Of a DNA stretch of 6,114 bases, positions 1 to 5,900 are shown one piece after another; position 1 is the first letter of the stretch; each line of letters opens with the position of its first letter. The DNA comes from Lentimicrobiaceae bacterium (GTDB taxonomy: Bacteria > Bacteroidota > Bacteroidia > Bacteroidales > SKPS01): positions 1 through 6,114 of the forward strand of contig SKPS01000226.1 in the NCBI GenBank assembly GCA_007119395.1, in the 5' to 3' direction. Under the pieces are notes generated by a model. The model was not told the DNA's origin and made no database searches. It worked only from the letters and a program-made list of their open reading frames with translations. The translations under genes and the position numbers were made by a program.

Positions 1-696
1 ATTCCTAAGAACTATGAGATTCCGAAAGATGCGGACTACTTCCACATCACCACCAACAACACCATTTTTGGCACAGAGATCAAGTATGACATTGATTCTC
101 CTGTACCGTTGGTAGCAGATATGTCGTCAGATATTTTCAGTCGTCCGATCGATGTCTCCAAGTATGCTATGATATATGGTGGAGCGCAGAAGAACCTGGC
201 GCCGGCCGGTGTGACCTTTGTGATCATCAGGAACGACATTCTGGGCAAGGTGGACCGTAAGATCCCCACGATGCTGAATTACCAGACACACATCAACAAG
301 GATTCAATGTTCAATACTCCGCCTGTTCTTCCTGTTTTCGCGGCACTTCAAACCCTCAAATGGTTAAAGAACAAAGGGGGTGTTGCCGAGATGCAAAAGC
401 TCAACGAAAAGAAAGCAGCCTTGCTGTACGGTGAGATCGACAACAACCCGCTCTTCAAAGCCACTGTTCCATTGGAAGAGGATCGTTCGCTGATGAACAT
501 TACATTTGTAATGAACGATGGTTATACCGAGCTGGAGGGTGAGTTTATGCAGTATGCCAAGGAGCATGGTATGATAGGTATCAACGGGCACCGGTCGGTT
601 GGCGGGTTCCGTGCTTCTACGTACAATGCACTCCCTTACGAGAGTGTTGAAGCATTGGTAGGCTGCATGCGTCGCTTTGCTGAGATGAAAGGGTAA
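1..696 (+). CDS. serC: Phosphoserine aminotransferase (SerC), 5' end outside the window
   Basis: SerC is a cytoplasmic PLP enzyme of serine synthesis; it transaminates 3-phosphohydroxypyruvate with glutamate to give O-phosphoserine. The frame is open from base 1 and gives 231 residues, about the last two thirds of a protein that is usually near 355-360 residues. Fragment residues 17-25 (TTNNTIFGT) and 38-44 (VADMSSD) match the SerC cofactor region. GGAQKNLAPAG at 60-70 carries the PLP-binding lysine (fragment K64, codon 190-192). The C-terminal HRSVGGFRAS at 197-206 is the conserved substrate-phosphate region. An ATG at 109 lies inside the conserved domain and is not the start. The gene stops 121 bases before serA, on the same strand, which fits a serine operon. 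There is no frameshift or missing key residue in the visible part. The family assignment is very secure. Confidence 0.96.
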   Translation: MPKNYEIPKDADYFHITTNNTIFGTEIKYDIDSPVPLVADMSSDIFSRPIDVSKYAMIYGGAQKNLAPAGVTFVIIRNDILGKVDRKIPTMLNYQTHINKDSMFNTPPVLPVFAALQTLKWLKNKGGVAEMQKLNEKKAALLYGEIDNNPLFKATVPLEEDRSLMNITFVMNDGYTELEGEFMQYAKEHGMIGINGHRSVGGFRASTYNALPYESVEALVGCMRRFAEMKG

Positions 697-710
697 TCAA
701 CGATTTGCCT

Positions 711-743
711 GAGGGGGTCTGCTGTTCGTCACAGAACCCCTTT
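711..743 (+). other. Hairpin in the serC-serA gap, possible weak terminator or attenuator
   Basis: Bases 714-721 (GGGGTCTG) pair with 732-740 (CAGAACCCC), with one bulged A at 736. The stem can be extended outward by weak pairs to 711/743. The loop is about 10 bases and four T follow (741-744). The stem is strong but the T run is short, so read-through into serA is likely. It could lower serA expression relative to serC or stabilise the serC 3' end. This is seen only as pairing potential. Confidence 0.35.
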
Positions 744-817
744 TGTGGCCATGCAGGCACTCCCTCTTTGGCTTTGATAATGAATCTAAACAACAACTGA
801 ACGATAACAACAGAATC

Positions 818-1741
818 ATGAAAAGAGTACTTATTGCAACAGAGAAGCCTTTTGCTCCCGCTGCGGTTGAGAGCATTCAAAAGGTTTTTAAGGCATCGGG
901 TTACCAGGCAACCATGCTTGAGAACTACACAGAGAAGTCGGCCTTGTTAGAGGCTGTTAAAACAGCCGAGGCCATCATTATCCGCAGTGATAAAATAGAC
1001 GCGGAGGTTATTGGGGCTGCCCCGGATCTGAAGATTGTGGTACGTGCCGGTGCCGGTTACGACAATGTTGATTTGGCAGCAGCGACTGCCAAAGGAGTTG
1101 TGGTGATGAATACACCCGGGCAGAATTCCAACGCAGTGGCTGAGCTGGCACTGGGCATGATGGTATTTCAGGCCAGAGGACAGTTCAACGGCAAGCCTGG
1201 AACCGAGCTAAAAGAGAAGACCCTTGGAATACATGCATACGGTTGGGTTGGAAAAAACACGGCACGCATCGCCAAAGGGTTTGGCATGAAGGTGTATGGT
1301 TTTGACCCTTATGTGGAAAACTCCAAGATGGAGGCTGATGGTGTGACGCCGGTTGAGAGTGCAGAGGACCTCTACTCACGCTGCCAATATATCTCTTTGA
1401 ATATCCCTGCCAATGCAGAGACCAAGCAATCGATCGGAGCGAAACTACTTGGTTCGATGCCGAAAGGTGCCACCCTGGTGAACACCGCCAGGAAAGAGGT
1501 GATCCACGAGGAGGAGCTGTTACAGGTCTTTGCTGATCGTGACGATTTCCGTTACCTGACAGACATTGCACCCGATTGTGCCGATGCATTGGTTGAAAAA
1601 TACCCCGGTCGCTACTTTGCCACTCCGAAAAAGATGGGAGCGCAAACTGCTGAAGCCAATACCAATGCAGGTATCGCCGCTGCAGAACAGATCGTCGCTT
1701 TCCTTGAAAAGGGAGACGAAACATACCGGGTAAACCGCTAA
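818..1741 (+). CDS. serA: D-3-phosphoglycerate dehydrogenase, short ACT-less form (SerA)
   Basis: SerA catalyses the first step of serine synthesis: NAD-dependent oxidation of 3-phosphoglycerate to 3-phosphohydroxypyruvate, the substrate of SerC encoded just upstream. The 307-residue protein contains only the substrate and nucleotide domains. VVRAGAGYDNVD (74-85) is the conserved substrate-side loop, NTPGQNSNAVAELALG (98-113) the family signature, and GIHAYGWVG (137-145) the dinucleotide loop, with Asp163 placed to bind the NAD ribose. NTARKE (222-227) carries catalytic Arg225. Where most members have TPHLGA with a catalytic His, this protein has TPKKMGAQT (269-277), as in the lysine type known from Bacteroides and Entamoeba. 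There is no C-terminal ACT domain, so the usual serine feedback site is absent. I chose the ATG at 818 because MKRVLIATEKPF aligns with family N-termini; the frame is open back to 743 but those 25 residues look non-conserved. There is no clear Shine-Dalgarno, which is normal in this phylum. Confidence 0.95.
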   Translation: MKRVLIATEKPFAPAAVESIQKVFKASGYQATMLENYTEKSALLEAVKTAEAIIIRSDKIDAEVIGAAPDLKIVVRAGAGYDNVDLAAATAKGVVVMNTPGQNSNAVAELALGMMVFQARGQFNGKPGTELKEKTLGIHAYGWVGKNTARIAKGFGMKVYGFDPYVENSKMEADGVTPVESAEDLYSRCQYISLNIPANAETKQSIGAKLLGSMPKGATLVNTARKEVIHEEELLQVFADRDDFRYLTDIAPDCADALVEKYPGRYFATPKKMGAQTAEANTNAGIAAAEQIVAFLEKGDETYRVNR

Positions 1742-1994
1742 GGAATTAATCGGTCAGGTGATTAAGTCGGTACCTAACAACATGTTAAAAGAAAACGGTA
1801 AAGAGCGGTAACAAGAAAATCCCAAAAGTTCCGTTAAAGAGCTTGCCGGATTCGGAAGGGCTGGCAGGGACATGGTTCGTGCAGTCATTGCACCTGATCG
1901 CAACATCAATCCTTATTGTCATGATGTAGCACCTCGATTTATCAAAACAACTCAAGAACAACACAACAATAACAAATACAAACAAAAAGTAACT
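1742..1994 (+). other. Long A-rich leader between serA and the S23-family gene
   Basis: This 253-base gap has no clear terminator after serA and no convincing gene. The last 50 bases are very A- and C-rich and purine-poor in Shine-Dalgarno terms, typical of Bacteroidota leaders. A small perfect hairpin (GTGCA 1879-1883 with TGCAC 1889-1893) and a direct repeat TAAAGAGC (1799-1806 and 1835-1842) are visible. I could not find a clear TTG/TAnnTTTG promoter, so read-through from serA is as likely as a separate promoter. Confidence 0.4.
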
Positions 1995-2441
1995 ATGGAA
2001 GAGGAAAGAGTGGCCAGTTTTTTCAGGTTTGAAGACCTGAGGATTTACGACAAATCATTGGCCTATGTAGAATGGGTATACGATGTAATTCGTTTTTTTC
2101 CGGAGCAGGGTCCCGTTGCTGAGATTTCGAAGCGTTATCTGGATGCAGCCTGCAACATATCTGTATCGATTGCTGAGGGTAGTGGCAGGAACAAGCAACA
2201 GTTTATCGGTCTCTTGAAAGAGGCGCGTGCTGCGGCCCGTGAATGCGTGGTACTTGGCACAACTGCCTGCAAGCTGAACTATCTGACAGAAGAGAAAGTA
2301 GCAGAAAACAAAGAGCTGTTGATTGAAATATCAAAAATGCTGGGTGCTTTGATCACTTCCCTTCAAAAGGGATCCAGAAGGTCTGATTCCCGGCACAGCG
2401 ACTCAGATGAGGACACCGGTAACTCCGACCTGTCTGAATAA
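1995..2441 (+). CDS. Four-helix-bundle protein, S23 / 23S rRNA intervening-sequence family
   Basis: This 148-residue protein fits the four-helix-bundle S23 family (TIGR02436 / PF05635-like). FRFEDLRIYDKSLAYVEWVY (10-29) matches the family's opening FEDLxVW...A motif. FFPEQGP (34-40) is the loop before helix 2, and NISVSIAEGSGRN (54-66) matches the hallmark SIPxNIAEGSGR. Helices 3 and 4 follow (about 67-92 and 99-125). From about 126 the tail is a Ser/Asp/Arg-rich low-complexity stretch, probably disordered. Members are found inside rRNA intervening sequences and as stand-alone genes; the DGR accessory protein Avd has the same fold. Their cellular role is unclear, and I infer none here. The start at 1995 gives the family N-terminus; the frame is open upstream to 1872, but that extension is Asn/Lys/Gln-rich and not family-like. 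DUF1015 follows after 42 bases, so the two genes are probably cotranscribed. Confidence 0.86.
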   Translation: MEEERVASFFRFEDLRIYDKSLAYVEWVYDVIRFFPEQGPVAEISKRYLDAACNISVSIAEGSGRNKQQFIGLLKEARAAARECVVLGTTACKLNYLTEEKVAENKELLIEISKMLGALITSLQKGSRRSDSRHSDSDEDTGNSDLSE

Positions 2442-2483
2442 TTAATCGAATCACTCATTAACTAAAACTAAAACAGAATTGCT

Positions 2484-3728
2484 ATGGTAAAAATCAAGTC
2501 ATTCAAAGGTATTCGGCCGGTGAGCATAATGGCGAATCAAATTGCATCACGTCCTTATGACGTTTTGAACAAAGAGGAAGCGCGAAAGGAAGCCGAAGGG
2601 AACCCTTTGTCGTTTCTGCATGTGATTAAACCGGAGATTGACCTTCCTGATGATGTGGATGAATACAGCATGCCTGTGTATGAAGCAGGGAAGGCCTATT
2701 TTCAGCGCATGATCGACGAAGAGGTGTTATACCAGGACAAGGAGGAGATGCTGTATGTATATGCACAAACCATGAATGGAAAAACCCAGTACGGTTTGGT
2801 GGCATGTGCATGGATTGAAGATTACTTTGAAGACAGGATCAAAAAGCATGAGCTGACGCGTCCTGACAAGGAGGAAGATCGCAAGATGCACGTTAGGGTA
2901 TCGGGCATGAACTATGAGCCTGTGTTTTTCACCTATCCCGGTGTTGCTGAGATAGACCAGATCGTTGCTGAGGTTGTAAAAGGAGATCCTATCTACAATT
3001 TCACGTCTGAGGATGGTTTTGGGCACCACTTCTGGGTTGTGGATGACCCGATGGACCAGGAAAGGTTGATTACGCTGTTTGAATCAGTTCCTGCTACCTA
3101 CGTTGCCGACGGGCATCATCGTACAGCCGCTGCCGCTTTGGTTGGCAAAGAGAGAAAAGAGCAAAACCCCAACCACACCGGTGAAGAGGAGTACAACTTT
3201 TTCCTGGCGGTACATTTCCCAGCCGATCAACTCACCATTATCGATTACAACAGGGTGGTCACAGATCTGAATGGTCACACTCCTGGCGATTTCTTGCAAA
3301 AGCTGGAGAAGGCTTTCGTGGTTGAGAAGAAAGGCACAGAGCCTTACAAGCCGGCTGAGCTGCACAACCTCAGCATGTACCTCGAAGGTGAGTGGTACTC
3401 TCTGAAAGCCAAGCCGGGCACCTACAACGACAGCGACCCAATCGGTTGCCTCGATGTAACCATCCTCTCTGAACAGGTGCTGACGCCGTTGCTTGATATC
3501 ACCGATCTGAGAAAGTCGAAACGGATCGACTTTGTTGGTGGTATCCGCGGACTGGAAGAGTTGAAACGCCGCGTTGATTCAGGCGAAATGGCCCTGGCTT
3601 TTGCTCTCTATCCGGTCTCTATGGATCAACTGATCCGCATCGCAGATACAGGGAATATTATGCCCCCGAAAACCACCTGGTTTGAACCCAAACTCAGAAG
3701 TGGTTTGATCATACACAGCCTCGATTAA
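2484..3728 (+). CDS. DUF1015 family protein, possible serine/phosphoserine-acting enzyme
   Basis: This 414-residue protein has the full-length features of the DUF1015 family. SRPYDVL is at 22-28, ADGHHR at 208-213 (the most diagnostic motif), FVGG at 350-353, and the C-terminal MPPKTTWFEPKLRSG at 393-407. It has no signal peptide or membrane segment, so it is expected in the cytoplasm. The family has long lacked a named function. Two things point to serine metabolism: it sits in a cluster with serC and serA, and its DGHHR motif resembles the one in ParB-fold free serine kinases (SerK). I recall, but cannot verify here, reports linking DUF1015 proteins to serine phosphorylation. A reversible or phosphate-transferring role on phosphoserine is therefore a reasonable hypothesis, not a demonstrated activity. 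The ATG at 2484 gives the typical N-terminus (IKSFKGIRPV). A strong terminator 27 bases after the stop closes the unit. Confidence 0.93.
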   Translation: MVKIKSFKGIRPVSIMANQIASRPYDVLNKEEARKEAEGNPLSFLHVIKPEIDLPDDVDEYSMPVYEAGKAYFQRMIDEEVLYQDKEEMLYVYAQTMNGKTQYGLVACAWIEDYFEDRIKKHELTRPDKEEDRKMHVRVSGMNYEPVFFTYPGVAEIDQIVAEVVKGDPIYNFTSEDGFGHHFWVVDDPMDQERLITLFESVPATYVADGHHRTAAAALVGKERKEQNPNHTGEEEYNFFLAVHFPADQLTIIDYNRVVTDLNGHTPGDFLQKLEKAFVVEKKGTEPYKPAELHNLSMYLEGEWYSLKAKPGTYNDSDPIGCLDVTILSEQVLTPLLDITDLRKSKRIDFVGGIRGLEELKRRVDSGEMALAFALYPVSMDQLIRIADTGNIMPPKTTWFEPKLRSGLIIHSLD

Positions 3729-3755
3729 GCATCCAGGCACAGTGCTGAACAGAAT

Positions 3756-3791
3756 CCGGCATCCCGCTCGAATGGGGTGCCGGTTTTTTTT
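3756..3791 (+). terminator. Intrinsic terminator after the DUF1015 gene
   Basis: A 10-bp stem pairs 3756-3765 (CCGGCATCCC) with 3774-3783 (GGGGTGCCGG), with one T-G wobble. The loop is 8 bases and eight T follow at once (3784-3791). This is a textbook Rho-independent terminator and marks the 3' end of the serine-cluster transcript. Confidence 0.92.
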
Positions 3792-3876
3792 CAAAGAGAT
3801 TCTGCCAATTTCGCTCCTGTTTGACTTACTGTTGCGTTTTGAGATAAGCCTTCCGATTAAGGCACGGGCAGCGAGT

Positions 3877-3910
3877 CTCATCGGATGAGGTGATTCAATA
3901 TTTGTTGAAT
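3877..3910 (+). promoter_or_regulatory. Two adjacent small palindromes upstream of the DUF2892 gene
   Basis: CTCAT (3877-3881) and ATGAG (3885-3889) form a 5-bp inverted repeat. ATTCAA (3893-3898) and TTGAAT (3905-3910) form a perfect 6-bp inverted repeat whose centre is TATTTG, which resembles part of the Bacteroidota -7 element TAnnTTTG. They lie 60-95 bases before the ATG at 3971, in the only gap where a promoter for the two-gene unit could sit. No well-spaced TTG -33 element is seen, so this is a weak operator/promoter candidate. Confidence 0.22.
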
Positions 3911-3970
3911 ACCAGAACAAAACGATCACCGGGGTGTTATGTGATCAGTAAGTTTTTAATACTCCCAATC

Positions 3971-4186
3971 ATGAAAAGAAATGTTGGCAAAAGAGACAAG
4001 ATGGTGCGTGTAATCATCGCATTGGTACTGGCGGCACTGGTCATCACCGAGGTGGTAACAGGTGTGGTGGCCACACTGTTTATCATAGGGGCAGGTATCG
4101 CCCTGTTTTCAACACTCATAAGCTTTTGTGGATTATATACTATCTTTGGCATCAATACCTGCCGGGTTACATCGGATAAATCGTAA
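3971..4186 (+). CDS. Small DUF2892 (YgaP-like) inner-membrane protein
   Basis: This 71-residue protein matches the DUF2892 family. It opens with MKRNVGKRDKMVRVIIALVL (1-20), like the usual MKxNVGxxDRxxRxxxG start, and ends with GFCPLYxLLGINTC-like SFCGLYTIFGINTC (51-64), including two cysteines at 53 and 64. Two hydrophobic stretches (about 12-32 and 33-60) predict two membrane helices, with the positive N-terminus inside. The family's role is not established; the domain is also found attached to rhodanese in YgaP. The frame is open upstream to 3890, but the start at 3971 reproduces the family N-terminus. The stop lies 5 bases before the hydrolase ATG, so the two are very likely cotranscribed, although no functional link is evident. 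Confidence 0.9.
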   Translation: MKRNVGKRDKMVRVIIALVLAALVITEVVTGVVATLFIIGAGIALFSTLISFCGLYTIFGINTCRVTSDKS

Positions 4187-4191
4187 GCTCT

Positions 4192-5415
4192 ATGAACTTA
4201 ACACGATGGGTTAAGATGGCAAACACACTGTTCCTCCGTCGCATATCGAACGCTTTATTTCTGTTGATGACATGGGTGTTCACCATAACATCTGCACAGG
4301 GACAGCCCTTTTCAATTGGCGAGGCTTCGCTGATACTGAATGATGCGGATCGACAAAACAGGGAGGTGGGGTTCGAGGTGTTCTATCCTGCTGATCAGGC
4401 TGGTGTGGATGTTCCCGTTTCCACAGCTTCTTCCGGCAAGTTTCCGGTGGTGGTGTTTGGGCACGGTTTCCTGATGGAGTATGGTGCGTATGAGAACATA
4501 TGGCGTGCTTTGGTGCCAGAGGGTTTTGTGGTGATGTTACCCACCACGGAGGGAGGATTTTCCCCGTCGCATGCTGTTTTTGGTGAAGACCTGGCCTTTC
4601 TGTCGCGCAGTGTATCGATACTGGATGTTGACAGCACTTCGCTGTTTTACGGGCACCTTGCCCACCGCACTGCGGTGATGGGTCATAGCATGGGTGGTGG
4701 GGCGGCCCATCTGGCTGCTGCATCCGAGCCTGCCATCAATGCCATTGCCACATTGGCTGCGGCTGAAACCACGCCATCAGCGATCACCGCTGCTGCCAAT
4801 ATTCCTCAGCCTGCTTTGGTAATCGCAGGATCAAACGACTGCGTTACGCCTCCGGCAACACACCAGATTCCCATCTACAATGCCATACCGGGCAACAACA
4901 AGGTGTATATCAGCATCGAAGGGGGTAGCCACTGCCTGATGGCAGAATCCAATGTCTTCTGCAACATCGGGGAAATGTCGTGCAGCCCGGCACCCACCAT
5001 CACCAGAGAGCAACAGCATATCATCATCAACCGCTATCTGATCCCCTGGTTAAAACACCACCTGATGGATGACACCACGGCCGGGAACCAGTTTTTCGAT
5101 CTGTTGCCTGCCGATACAAGCGTAACCTATCAAATCGGGGGAACCGTCCCGGCAGGAAAGCACCACTCCCCTACCCTCTCCGTGATCAGGGTCTATCCCA
5201 ATCCGGCAAGAGATCACATTGTAGTGAAAGAGGATTCGCATGATCCGGTGTTGTTTCAGCTCTACGACGGGTCGATGCGGAAGGTAGTTAAGCAGCAATT
5301 TATTACGAAGACCCGCATCTCGGTATCACATCTGCCACCGGGGTTATATCACTACACCACGACATCATCAAACGGTGGCACGGAAAGTGGCCGGTTGGTG
5401 TTACTCAGGCCCTAA
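4192..5415 (+). CDS. Secreted cutinase/polyester-hydrolase-like alpha/beta hydrolase with T9SS sorting domain
   Basis: This 407-residue protein is probably exported across both membranes. A signal peptide is visible: basic n-region, hydrophobic core about 20-33, likely cleavage after AQG (35-37). Met9 (4216) is an alternative start giving a more usual signal length. In the alpha/beta hydrolase domain (about 40-300), GHGF (90-93) fits the oxyanion loop, GHSMGGG (164-170) carries nucleophile Ser166, Asp216 sits in GSNDCVTP, and His247 in GGSHC. Order and context (VMGHSMGGG, then ND..TPPATHQIPIYNAIPG, then IEGGSH, then a WLKHHLMDD...NQFF tail) resemble bacterial cutinases and PET hydrolases. Four cysteines (217, 248, 257, 264) could form disulfides. 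Residues about 331-407 are a type A T9SS sorting domain (VYPNPA, later LPPGLYHY and the terminal GRLVLL), so the enzyme is probably attached to the cell surface or released. The substrate is unknown; triacylglycerol, cutin-like polyester or another ester are all possible. No terminator is evident behind it. Confidence 0.88.
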   Translation: MNLTRWVKMANTLFLRRISNALFLLMTWVFTITSAQGQPFSIGEASLILNDADRQNREVGFEVFYPADQAGVDVPVSTASSGKFPVVVFGHGFLMEYGAYENIWRALVPEGFVVMLPTTEGGFSPSHAVFGEDLAFLSRSVSILDVDSTSLFYGHLAHRTAVMGHSMGGGAAHLAAASEPAINAIATLAAAETTPSAITAAANIPQPALVIAGSNDCVTPPATHQIPIYNAIPGNNKVYISIEGGSHCLMAESNVFCNIGEMSCSPAPTITREQQHIIINRYLIPWLKHHLMDDTTAGNQFFDLLPADTSVTYQIGGTVPAGKHHSPTLSVIRVYPNPARDHIVVKEDSHDPVLFQLYDGSMRKVVKQQFITKTRISVSHLPPGLYHYTTTSSNGGTESGRLVLLRP

Positions 5416-5459
5416 ATTGAAATAGTGGCGGAAAAAATGAAAAAAAAGCGTATCCCTTG

Positions 5460-5489
5460 TTGCAGAATCAAAAAAAGGGTGTATTTTTG
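5460..5489 (+). promoter_or_regulatory. Bacteroidota-type promoter of the tRNA-Asp gene
   Basis: TATTTTTG (5482-5489) is an exact match to the -7 consensus TAnnTTTG. A TTG -33 element lies at 5460-5462 with a 19-base spacer (a second TTG is at 5457-5459). Transcription would start around 5494-5498, about 25 bases before the mature tRNA, leaving a short 5' leader for RNase P. This also supports assigning the window to Bacteroidota. Confidence 0.75.
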
Positions 5490-5520
5490 CATCCGCAATT
5501 AAGCGTTCATTAACACAAAT

Positions 5521-5595
5521 GGTCCGGTAGTTCAGTTTGGTTAGAATACGTGCCTGTCACGCACGGGGTCGCGGGTTCGAGTCCCGTCCGGACCG
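5521..5595 (+). tRNA. tRNA-Asp (anticodon GTC)
   Basis: A complete cloverleaf is visible. The acceptor stem GGTCCGG (5521-5527) pairs with CCGGACC (5588-5594), discriminator G at 5595. The D stem GTTC pairs with GAAT. The anticodon stem CGTGC (5549-5553) pairs with GCACG (5561-5565) around loop CTGTCAC, giving anticodon GTC at 5556-5558, which reads Asp codons GAC/GAT. The T arm is GCGGG-TTCGAGT-CCCGT (5571-5587). The discriminator G is the expected aspartate identity base. CCA is not encoded (CAA follows), so it must be added after transcription. The gene has its own promoter and terminator and is a single-gene unit. Confidence 0.97.
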
Positions 5596-5596
5596 C

Positions 5597-5629
5597 AAGA
5601 GGAGTCTCTGAAATGGGACTCCTTTTTTT
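5597..5629 (+). terminator. Intrinsic terminator after tRNA-Asp
   Basis: GGAGTCTC (5601-5608) pairs with GGGACTCC (5615-5622), with one T-G wobble and a 6-base loop, followed by seven T (5623-5629). Upstream AAGA (5597-5600) can also pair with the T run. It begins two bases after the tRNA, so the precursor 3' trailer is this hairpin. Confidence 0.92.
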
Positions 5630-5683
5630 GTATCCTTGGCTTTAGTACCTTTACATGGGTATCGAGAAATTGTTCAGAAGCAT

Positions 5684-5797
5684 CTCTTTGCGTTCTCTTT
5701 GCGAATTCCCTTGCGTACTTTGCGTTTAAGAGCTGGGCTTCTCAGGTTTTTTTAACGCAGACACGTTTTTTTCTCGCAGAGGCGCAGAGACGCGGAG
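5684..5797. repeat. Degenerate CGCAAAG / CGCAGAG repeats in inverted orientation
   Basis: The left part (5684-5726) carries four copies of CTTTGCG or CTTGCG, reading as CGCAAAG on the minus strand; two are a perfect CTCTTTGCG pair at 5684-5692 and 5695-5703. The right part (5754-5797) has the related motif on the plus strand, ending in three in-register octamers TCGCAGAG, GCGCAGAG, ACGCGGAG (5774-5797). The innermost edges pair well: TGCGTT (5721-5726) with AACGCA (5754-5759). The halves could fold into a long imperfect hairpin with a loop of about 27 bases. No reading frame here is credible. Similar CGCAGAGA-type simple repeats are familiar from intergenic DNA of several bacterial groups (from memory). 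Confidence 0.6.
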
Positions 5798-5900
5798 GAC
5801 TTTAGTCGAGAGTCGGTAGCTTGAATCATCAAACAAATCATAAACAATCAGCGGCATCATCGTTCTATTAAATTGTTGGATCGTCGAATCATTACATCGT
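5798..5900. other. AT-rich spacer grading into the octamer array
   Basis: This roughly 100-base stretch has no gene, promoter or hairpin I would defend. From about 5821 the trinucleotide ATC recurs (GAATCATC, AAATC, CAATC, GGCATC, ATCGTTC, GGATCGTC, GAATCATT, ACATCGT), spaced at about 7-10 bases. It reads like a decayed edge of the tandem array that becomes perfect from 5901. Confidence 0.35.

Noticed and set aside
1185..1724. Minus-strand 179-codon frame opposite serA
   Set aside because: Shadow of the conserved serA gene; its translation has no recognisable domain.
1782..1811. Nine-codon open frame (MLKENGKER) in the leader after serA
   Set aside because: Too short, with no initiation signal or sign of an attenuator peptide such as a run of Ser codons.
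1872..1994. N-terminal extension of the S23-family protein
   Set aside because: The frame is open for 41 more codons, but the added residues are Asn/Gln/Lys-rich and come from an A-rich leader; the family N-terminus begins just after the ATG at 1995.
1995..2441. Avd-like accessory protein of a diversity-generating retroelement
   Set aside because: The fold is the same, but there is no reverse transcriptase, template repeat or variable target gene in the window.
4280..4723. Minus-strand 147-codon frame opposite the hydrolase gene
   Set aside because: Low-complexity His/Pro-rich translation opposite a well-supported hydrolase domain; a codon-usage shadow.
5521..5640. tRNA-Asp as an integration site with a mobile element behind it
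   Set aside because: I saw no second copy of the tRNA 3' end downstream and no integrase; the tRNA is followed directly by its own terminator.
5646..5653. TACCTTTA as a promoter -7 element after the tRNA terminator
   Set aside because: It lacks the final G, the nearest TTG is only about 15 bases upstream and lies in the terminator T run, and there is no downstream gene.
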